Assembly: GCA_030549495.1 (NCBI GenBank)
Contig: JAUIRK010000965.1
Coordinates: forward strand, 186,001 to 250,000
Direction of reading: 5' to 3'
Origin: Nectonema munidae
Lineage: Eukaryota > Nematomorpha > Nectonematoida > Nectonematidae
DNA: 64,000 bases
In this document: one piece after another, positions 56,357 through 64,000 of the stretch
Position numbering within the stretch: the first letter of the stretch is position 1
Layout: the number at the start of each line of letters is the position of its first letter
Notes under the pieces: model-generated
What the model was told of the DNA's origin: nothing
Databases searched by the model: none
Seen by the model: only the letters and a program-made list of their open reading frames with translations
Translations under genes and position numbers: made by a program

Positions 56357-58225
56357 ATGAATGAGCCAGGATCATCTTTTAAAAAAAGAAAAACTTACCA
56401 TTATTATAATGAATAGGAAGAGAACTACTTTTTTGTAATGAACAATAACAAGTGTTTATGTTTAATTTGTAAGGGAATAGTTGCATTGCCTAAAAAAGCG
56501 AACGTGGAGAGACATTTTTTTAAAGTTCACAAAAATTATTCTATTGATTTTCCACAAAATACAGCCTTAAGAAAATCAAAAGTTAAACAACTCAAAGCAG
56601 AATTGCTTGAACAACAAAATAGCTTTTTTAAATACAACACAAGCTCAAAATCTGCTACAATCGCTTCATTCAAAATTACTCAAACATTAATTAAACATAA
56701 CAAATCTTTTAGCGATGGAGAAATAGTAAAAGAAGCTTTCATCAAAGCGGGAGATATTTTATTTGAAAACTTCAAAAATAAGCCCGAAATTATGACATGT
56801 ATAAATAACTTGTCATTGTCACGAAATACTATTATGCGAAGAACAAAGGATATCAGTCAAGATCTTGAGCAAGCTCTACAAATTAATGTTGATAATTGCG
56901 TTGTTCTCTCATTACAGTTTGACGAGTCGACTGACTATATTGGCACTGCTCAACTTTGTGTTTTCATCAGAATGGTTTTTGTTGACATGTCAGCCGTAGA
57001 AGAGTTGTTTACAATTATTCCGATGAATGAACGCACTAGAGGTGAAGATATTTTCAACTCATTCAAAGAATTTATATCACTTACAAATTTTCCAATTTCC
57101 AAACTGGTTTCAATTACAACAGATGGTGCCCCTGCAATGACTGGTTGCAATAATGGCTTTATTTCTCGTTGTAAGCGCGATGAAAAGTTTCCCAGATTTA
57201 TTGATTATCATTGCACCATACATAATCAAGTCTTATGCTCAAAAGTTTTAAACTTTGATCAGGTCATGGACATAGGGTTCAAAACTGTCAACTACATCAG
57301 GTCAAAGAGTTTATCGCGTCGAGAGTTTCGTGCTTTGCTAAAAGAGTGTGGAGAAGAACACAATATGAATTGCTTTTACACACAGATGTTAGATGGCTAA
57401 GCCGTGCTAAGTTTTTGACTCGTTTCAGAGAACTATTACCAAAAGTTTGCATTTTTCTTGAAACTAAAAAATTCAATATGTTCAATTGAGTGATTCAGAA
57501 TGGCGCTGCGATCTTGCTTTTTTTGCGACGTTACTGAGAAGAAAGCCTACTAAATACCCAATTACAAGGCAAAGATAAATCAATAATTGAAATGGTTAGT
57601 CATGTAAATTCATTTAAAGAAAAGTTGAATATACAACTTAAACAAATGGAACGTGGCGACTTAAAACATTTTCCGAATTTAGATGACGAAAGAGGTGCTG
57701 AAAAAAGATTAAATGTGGATAGATATGTAGCTAGTCTAAGAACTCTCATGAATGAATTTGAAAAAAGATTCGAAAGTTTTAATAATATTGAAAGTATCAC
57801 CACTAAACCCCTTCAAGGACGACGTGAGTATAGAATTTTTAGCTAAAAAAATTGGCGACTTTCTACAAATTGGCAATTTGGCTGAATTAGAAGAAGAACT
57901 TATAAATATAAAATGTGACTTAAGTCTTAAATCAATGCATGGGTCGAAAGATTTTATAAAATATATTTTTAAAGATAAATACCCCAACATTTGGAGGGTA
58001 TTTGCTAGTTTCCATTCGTTTTTCGGATCCACATATTTTTGTGAATCTGCTTTTTCTTCGATGAATAGTATAAAAACAAGATATAGATCTCAATTAACTA
58101 ACGAACATTTGCAGGCATGTTTAAGAATCGCCCTGACAAATTTTGATCCAAATTTTGAAAAACTAGCACAAAATATGCAGTGCCAGGTTTCATCCTCAAA
58201 AAAAATTAGTTTTTATAATTTTTAA
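56357..58225 (+). pseudogene. hAT transposase, GTF2IRD2/FAM200-like, nearly complete reading with few breaks
   Basis: The natural start is probably 56357 (MNEPGSSFKKRKTYHYYNE), with a TAG at about 56414 in the same frame, before the long open part 56438-57400 (320 residues). Order: BED-like finger CLICKGIVALPKKANVERHF with H; ALRKSKVKQLKAELLEQQ; DGEIVKEAFIKAGDILFENF; LSLQFDESTDYIGTAQLCVF (first catalytic D); KLVSITTDGAPAMTGCNNGF (second D); YHCTIHNQVLC. The rest continues in other frames: RWLSRAKFLTRF near 57395, MVSHVNSFKEKLNIQLKQME at 57592, and the hATC end FFGSTYFCESAFSSMNSIKT (58019) to 58225. About four frame changes follow 57400. The full-length family protein is about 600-650 residues. 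Confidence 0.9.
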
Positions 58226-58393
58226 GTTGTATATTTTGAAGTTAATAAAATTTTTTTTTACTTATATAAAACAGCAAAAGTTACATTTGTTTTAAGAATA
58301 TTAATTATTTTATATACTTTCAAGGTAGACCGCCAAAAATTTCTACAAAAAAAGTAGCCCTTATATAAAAAAAGTTTGGCCACCCCTGCTATA

Positions 58394-58440
58394 CAGTCAT
58401 CTCTCTATAACACCGGATGTTTATTGAGAGTTATGTTTTT
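58394..58440 (+). repeat. Possible pogo/Tigger-like terminal sequence
   Basis: TA followed by CAGTCATCTCTCTATAACAC resembles the ends of pogo/Tigger-type mariner elements (TA target, CAGT-CTC-TATAA). No opposite end was found downstream, so this is only a suggestion. The hAT at 54133-58388 ends exactly beside it. Confidence 0.35.
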
Positions 58441-59182
58441 TACAATTTTTCACCCATTTTTTAATACCATGCCTCATTCTAATCATATATTGTAACTTTG
58501 ATATTTAAATAGTATCATAAAAATATTTTCGAGAATTTGTTTTTTTAAAAGAAGAAAAAATTTATTTACAAATTCGATACACACATAAGAAGTCATTATG
58601 ATTTATAGGTAGCGTAATTCAAAAGAAAAAAAAAGAAAAATCTTTAGCAAAAAGGTATAATAATGTTATGTAGAATAATATTAAGGAGAACAATATTAAA
58701 AATTGAATGAAGACATGCAAGCGGATGTATTTCCAAAGGTTTATGAAAACCGCTTCAGGAAAAATACGCCATCAAAAAGACAAGGAGATTAAAAAGCAAA
58801 TAGAGCATCAGGATGAAATGAGTACATGAAATATCATTAGCTAATTATTTTGTCAAATATAGCAATTAACAACATTTCAAGTTGTTTTTCTCTATATGAA
58901 GAAATGAACCAATCTTTCATGATGAGTTTCATTTTCTTTACTGAAGAACAACTTTCTGCTATGAACCTTCTGTATTTTTCGTAAAAACAAACAACATTCT
59001 ATCTTATAGAAAGCTTAGAAGCTTCATGTCTGAAACGCGGTTTATCTAGATTCATAACATTTCTGAAAAAAAATAGTAAGGTTTTGAAGTGAAAAGTATA
59101 ATATTTTGAAAATGATTATGCGAAGAGTTCAAATTGGAAAGGATAAATATTCCAATTTTTTGAGTATAAATGTCTTCCAACT
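58441..59182. other. Intergenic; faint transposase-like stretch on the minus strand
   Basis: Around 58850-59070 the minus strand reads RRFIAESCSSVKKMKLIMKD, which has the cadence of a hATC end but is too short and diverged to call. The rest is AT-rich with no gene. Confidence 0.3.
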
Positions 59183-59640
59183 TTAACAAGTCAAGTTTGA
59201 CAAAGAGTTCAGTTGTGTGAGACATTTTTTTGAATGGGTAACAATTCTGACAGCTTTTTTATACAAAACAATTAAGCGATGTAAATTACAGTGCCCAAAG
59301 TTGACCAAGCTGTAATAAAGATGAGGAAGAAAGAAAGTTTTTAGTAATATCAGAAGAACTTTAGTTGGAAAGAGCTTTTTGGTATGAGCTAATATACCAT
59401 TTATTTTGGCGAGCTTTATAGAAAGATAAGTAATGTGCTGATTAAAACTGAGATAATTTTCAATTATTAAACCAAGCAAATTCACTTCAGAAAAGATTTC
59501 AAGTTCAGCTTGTCAAACAAAAAAGTTTCCACGATGTTTTTTTTTTGAGAAAATCATTGATTTCGGTTTCGAGTGATTTATCGCAAGGTAATTTCGTTCA
59601 CACCAATTTAACACTCTGGAATAAGCGTTCCTTCGCAGGA
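59183..59640 (-). pseudogene. LINE reverse transcriptase, C-terminal part (same copy as 63216-64000)
   Basis: On the minus strand from about 59636 the frame reads NAYSRVLNWCERNYLAINHS then KPKSMIFS, followed in another frame by NLLGLIIENYLSFNQHITYL and FFLPHLYYSLVNFGHCNL. This is the thumb and post-RT part of a Jockey/CR1-type ORF2, parallel to the LINE at 1550-5870. It takes up where the RT piece at 63216 stops, so the two pieces were one LINE before the 3.6 kb insertion between them. Confidence 0.82.
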
Positions 59641-60160
59641 CGGAGTGGGAGTTTTACGTCAACAGAAATTTTTGAACCCTTTTTGAATCAAAAAAAGTAT
59701 ATGAAAGTCACTTAAAAATATAAATGTATTTTTCAATTATTTTGTCTAGGTCACTATTTTACAAAAAAAAGTTACAAACTATTATTATTTTTTCAAAAAT
59801 CATTAAGTTCCTTCGCAGGACGGAGTGGGAGTTTTATGTCAACAGAAATTTTTGAACCCTTTTTGCACTAAAAATAGGATATGAAAGTTACTAAATAGAA
59901 ATGTATTTATAAATCATTTTGTCTAGATCACTATTTTACAAAAAAAAAGTTACAAACTATTATTATTTTTTGAAAAATCATAAAGTTTCTTCGCAGGACG
60001 GAGTGGGAGTTACGTCAACAGAAATTTTTGAACCCTTTTTGCATCAAAAAAAGTATATGAAAGTTACTAAATAGAAATGTATTTATCAATCATTTTGTCT
60101 AGATCACGATTTTACAAAAAAAAAGTTACAAACTATTATTATTTTTTGAAAAATATAAAG
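59631..60160 (+). repeat. Three tandem units of about 178 bp at the piggyBac left end
   Basis: Units start at about 59631, 59811 and 59987, each opening with TTCCTTCGCAGGACGGAG (TTTCTTCGC in the third), then GTCAACAGAAATTTTTGAAC, CATTTTGTCTAG and GTTACAAACTATTATTATTT. The units differ by a few substitutions and short indels. Confidence 0.92.
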
Positions 60161-60526
60161 TAATTCAACGCAATAGAAAAAATTCAAATTTGAAAAGTGA
60201 GCTTTATTTACATTCTAAAAGAAGAACAAGAAGAAGAAATTTTTATTATTAGAAAACAAAATATGAAAAACTATTGATAATAAAAAAAAAAAATCACAAC
60301 ATATGGCCCATCACCACAAGAGAAGAAAAAGGTAGGAAAGGCACTTCATCGTGATTTCAATAACTCATGTGAGATTTACATTCTAAAAGCGTTCTAAAAA
60401 TATTCAAGTACACGAAATTTAATTACAAGAACCACGAAGTTACACGAAAGTTACACGAAACAAAATAGATATTGCGAAAAATATATCATATAAAATGTAA
60501 GAATAAGGCATGAAATCAATAATAAT

Positions 60527-62348
60527 TTAGACATTCTGACATTCAGGACAAATGAGTATAGTGTGATTTTTACAAATAGATCTTAAATAATTTTGACACT
60601 TTCTGGTTCCTCTCTTTCTGGGATGACAATTAGAAACAAAACAGTATTCTCTTCGGGTTGTTGTTTGAGCAATTTCAGTCGTTCTTGTGAACCCATAAAA
60701 AGAGAGAAGATTCTTAGTAATCAAGCGAGTAGATGCGTTCTCGCACCTAATTCTCATTGACTTTTCAGTTAGACTTAGCGCTAAATTTCTAATAAAATAC
60801 TTTCTACCACCTCTGGAAGTACTTGGGTACAAATCAGGCATGTTGGCTTTGGCTATAATCCAACAATTACTTGCTACCATATGGAGAAAATTTGTGAAAA
60901 TAGGCATATGCCATCTTCTTGAGGCTCTGTAACAAGTAAAACTACGAACCATCCTGTTGAAAGTATCAACACCGCCTTTATATCTATTGTAGTCTACAAT
61001 TGTTTGAGGCTTTTTTTTATTACCTAGTGTGTCTATCTTTGAAATATGCTGACTGGACATTATATAAACAGGCTTGAAATTTTTTTTGCATGTTTTTCTG
61101 GAATGTATATAGTCAGCGAAGCATATTCAGTATATAAAAATTTACTTTCCATTTCTACAAGGTTTAGACCTTTCAAGTGTGCAGGACGTAATAAATACGG
61201 AACAAACCTTCTATTACTTCTGACCGTTCCACAAATTGTCAACCTTTAAGATTTAGCCCATATACAGAGTTCATGTGTCATAAAAAACCGATCAACATAA
61301 ACTCCACAACCACTAGGTACTTTCGATTTTTCAACTAACCTTTTGACTGTTTGCTGGTTTGAAATACTCTTTATCAGATAAACCTGTTACATACACTTCA
61401 CTGGCCAAAACATAAAAACTTCTTGAATCATTACAGTGATAGACCTTCATCCCGTATCTTCCTGGTTTTGAAGGATCTTACACTTTTATTGGAGATCTTC
61501 CCCGATACTTGACTAACTGTTCATCAATTGTTATATAATCTGTTGGGCACCAATACTTGACACAACTACTAACGATCACATCATGTAAGTATCTAATTGG
61601 ACTCAATTTGTCTAATGGATTCCTATCTTTTTTCAAGTCAAAGCGTATGAAACAGTTTATGAATATAAACATGTCTCTGCTTATGGCAGCTTTCAAAAAT
61701 AGCTCTCCATTTTTGTCAGAAAATAAATATTTTAGATCAATTTGTTGATTTTTGGACTGCCCAATGTGAAAAATACATCCAAAATAGGCAAGCATATCTT
61801 CTATCGAAAATTTGAGAGCGCAATAACGCAAACTTTCAAAAAAAGGTTGGCTCAAACTAAAAAAAATATAATTAGAGAAAACAGAGATAAAAAATTAAGT
61901 TACCTGTAATTTTCATCAATTTTAGCTTTAGTACACTCGTATATGTGATGTATCAGGCTTTGAGTAAAAAAAGGGAGAATACATCTAATGAGTTTGTCAA
62001 ATGTTTTGCATCTCCTTTGGGACCAGGTGAAAATGAAGCAATATTACGAGTATTAACACCAAGACTTCTTCCACGAGTATCTCTATAAGGTTCCCATGAG
62101 TACTTTGTCATATCGGGAGCTATAAGATCGTCTCCTTCTCTTTCACTATCACTTTCACTACTGCTTTTACAAACCGTTTCATATTCACTCAAAGAGTAAA
62201 CATCGGATGCAACGCTTTCCCCAGCAAAACTTTCAGAATCACTGTTTGTAGAACTCATAAATTGAAGAGAGTAATAATCAGAACGAAGGAACAACAATAA
62301 AATTGAAAGAGAAGATGATTTAGAAAAGATAAAATAAACAACGTTCAA
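60527..62348 (-). pseudogene. piggyBac transposase with C-terminal cysteine-rich domain, few breaks
   Basis: Read from 62348 down: an acidic N-terminal part (SSTNSDSESFAGESVASDVY and SESDSEREGDD); then 61478-61855 with SFIEDML-type block FSIEDMLAYFGCIFHIGQSK, LSPIRYLHDVIV and TDYITIDEQLVKYRGRSPIK (catalytic DEQ); then KPGRYGMKVYHCNDSRSFYV at about 61440; a piece with ICGTVRSNRRFVPYLL (61060-61242); and 60527-61060 with VDYNRYKGGVDTFNRMVRSF and ASRRWHMPIFTNFLH, ending in a cysteine-rich domain (YCFVSNCHPRKRGTRKCQNY and HTILICPECQNV). Frame changes separate the pieces; about three or four breaks. Introns were considered but not needed for most joins. Confidence 0.88.
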
Positions 62349-63000
62349 CTCAAGAAGATGTAAAGGATAGATTTTATGTGCAAAGACGGTAGTTTTTCAA
62401 AGATATGAAATGAATCCAAGAAATGATACAGATGAAAGTGTACTGCCTTAAAAAGAATAAGCGCGGAATAATCTATGGTTCAAGGGTATTGATTACATTC
62501 AGTAACATGAACCTCACTCATATAAATAAAATTACAGAGTAAGAAGTATCTATCATACACATAAACAATAAAGTATGTGGTAGATACGCACAAAATCATA
62601 CACATAAATAATAAAGTATGTGAAAGATACGCCATAATTGTAAATCATTTGTTATGTGTGGATAAATACTTAGATTTCTGTGCGAAGGGATTACGAAAAA
62701 GTTTATAATATCTATCACAAGAGAATCATCATGCCACCTAAATTTTGTGTATGTGTACAGAATACGAGCTCTTCGTCATATCCATCGAACTAGATCACAT
62801 TATATAGTGTGACTTGAATGGTTTTATTTTGAACCATAGATTGTGAATATAAACTTGAATGGTTTTATTTTGAACCATATACTGACGACTGCAATTATGT
62901 GTCTTGACAGCTAGACTTCAAAAAAACGGTAACACACTTTGTATTCCTGATAACTATATAAGTTTTCATTTCGATAAATTGAAATCCAACAAGATAGCTT
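62349..63000. other. 5' non-coding part of the piggyBac element with short tandem duplications
   Basis: ATCATACACATAAACAATAA (about 62552) is repeated as ATCATACACATAAATAATAA (about 62596), a 44-bp duplication. ACTTGAATGGTTTTATTTTG recurs at about 62811 and 62852, a second duplication. No gene is present. Confidence 0.65.
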
Positions 63001-63215
63001 CATCGCTACTTTGATTCCTCAATATTGAAAGTGGTTTCAATCGTAAAAATAAAAATCAAGTTGAAAAAAAATTTTTTATTGAAATTTAAAAAAATTTTTA
63101 ATGTTAAAAATATTTCATAGAAATCAGTTTCAAATAACAAATTATGAAAAAATTTATGTAATGGGAGTAAAAGTCCCACTATCCGTCCTTGAAGGGGTAC
63201 TAATATGATCCGTCT

Positions 63216-64000
63216 TGCGAAGGTCAGTTCAAAATTATCAGAGCAGTACGGAAAAATTAATGTTACATCATCTGCGTATATTAAAACATCAAAAAAGTCA
63301 GTGCTGTTGATAAAATCATTCATATATACAATAAAAAGCAGTGGACCTAAGATAGATCCCTGTGGCACTCCTCTGGTTATGTTGTGATAAGAAGAATTTG
63401 CCGTGTGGTAGTTGACAAACTGTTTGCGATTTGCTAGATACGAAGCACCTTCCAAATATTTTGATATCTGAATAAAAAGTATCTTTTCGAAAATTTTTCC
63501 ACTCGTTAGAATAATTGAAATAGGTCTAAAAGAAGATAGCTTCAAACCTTTGTCTTTTTTAGGGACAGGTACAACCCTATAGTGACTTTTAAAACATCTG
63601 GAAAAACTGAAGTATCCAGGCATTGATTAAAGCAGTTCCAGAGTATCAGAGATAAAAATGGCTTCACAAGTTTTATTTGATATATGCTTACACCATAAGC
63701 GTCTTTGGCTTTACTATTTGACAACTCTTCAATAGCTTTCTCGACATCTTGAACACAAATATTTTCAAATGTGAAGATACTTTCATGGAAAACATCGACT
63801 CTTTCATGAGTAATTTTTGCATCTTCTATATTTGGCAAGCTAAAAGCCTTGTTGAGTTGGTTTGCTATTAGTTTTTCATCCGTAACAATCTTTCCATCAA
63901 TTTCAATAGCGCATGAATCATGATTATTGGGATGGATAACACTTTTCATCTTTGACCAAATTCGTATAATATAATATAGTAAATGAAGTAAATATTGTTT
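63216..64000 (-). pseudogene. LINE ORF2 reverse transcriptase, N-terminal part, continuing past the window
   Basis: The minus strand from the window edge to 63542 reads NNHDSCAIEIDGKIVTDEKL, LSNSKAKDAYGVSIYQIKLV and CLDTSVFPDVLK. After a frame change come HYRVVPVPKKDKGLKLSSFR, ISIILTSGKIFEKILF, ITRGVPQGSILGPLLFIVYM and VLIYADDVTLIF (YADD active site). It stops at FELTFA, where the piggyBac element begins. The endonuclease would lie beyond 64000. Same clade as the LINE at 1550-5870 but clearly a different family. Confidence 0.87.

Larger units (their letters stand above)
54133..58388 (+). mobile_element. hAT element, 4.3 kb, with terminal repeats and aged 8-bp duplication
   Basis: Left end CAGAGGTGTCCAAAAAGTCG; right end on the minus strand CAGGGGTGGCCAAACTTTTT. 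Flanks are CTCTATAG (54125-54132) and CTATACAG (58389-58396), six of eight the same. The interior holds a palindromic block (54800-55085), a SINE (55942-56068) and a transposase gene (56357-58225). It is the best preserved DNA transposon in the window but is broken by one early stop and several frame changes. Confidence 0.85.
59633..63215 (-). mobile_element. piggyBac element inserted in a LINE
   Basis: The outer ends are inverted: CCTTCGCAGGACGGA at the left and, on the minus strand, CCTTCGCAAGACGGA at the right. Inside lies a piggyBac-type transposase on the minus strand (60527-62348). The expected TTAA duplications are not visible next to these ends, so they have mutated or the true limits are slightly different. 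The left end motif occurs three times in a 178-bp tandem array, and the right end has a second partial copy (CCTTCAAGGACGGATAGTGG). Confidence 0.78.

Noticed and set aside
56438-57400. Domesticated hAT-derived host gene
   Set aside because: The frame lies between hAT terminal repeats with a target duplication, and the C-terminal half is frameshifted, so it is a transposon copy.

Overview
The window is nuclear DNA of an animal, very AT-rich, with GT-AG introns and many transposable elements. Three host protein genes are recognised. An arthropod is likely; a compact-exon, repeat-laden crustacean such as a parasitic copepod would fit, but nothing here fixes the species.

Host genes, all on the minus strand: (1) the first two coding exons of a PDCD6IP/ALIX gene (1116-1428), which continues beyond position 1; (2) a single-exon SLC46-type major facilitator transporter (18703-20121); (3) a complete DHX9/maleless RNA helicase gene (21662-44049). 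For the last, 26 exons with consistent splice phases could be placed. They give a predicted protein of 1216 residues: two dsRNA-binding domains, the tryptophan-bearing MTAD linker, a DEIH helicase core, HA2/OB domains and a short Tyr/Asn/Arg-rich tail.

Layout: 1-1115, intron of PDCD6IP holding part of a dispersed repeat. 1550-5870, a frameshifted Jockey/CR1-type LINE whose 5' end lies close upstream of the PDCD6IP start. 6297-9475, a Ty3/Gypsy-like LTR element (fossil). 9700-11890, repeats and an RTE-like LINE fragment. 12112-15620, a hAT element whose terminal repeat was split by a 2.7 kb TTAA-flanked piggyBac-type element carrying a 150-bp tandem array. 16750-18270, a decayed piggyBac transposase. 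20635-21105, a short hAT MITE. 21662-44049, DHX9, whose introns contain two TTAA MITEs, two short hAT derivatives, a hAT transposase relic, tRNA-like SINEs and a long inverted repeat. 44136-47346, a hAT with a perfect 8-bp target duplication beginning 87 bp upstream of the DHX9 start codon. 47360-58400, repeats, a tRNA-derived SINE and three hAT elements, one with most of its transposase readable. 59183-64000, a minus-strand LINE interrupted by a piggyBac element with repeated terminal motifs.

No operon logic applies. The host genes are functionally unrelated neighbours: ESCRT/endosome adaptor, membrane transporter and nuclear RNA helicase. Most of the remaining DNA is explained by layers of DNA transposons (hAT and piggyBac) and LINEs.
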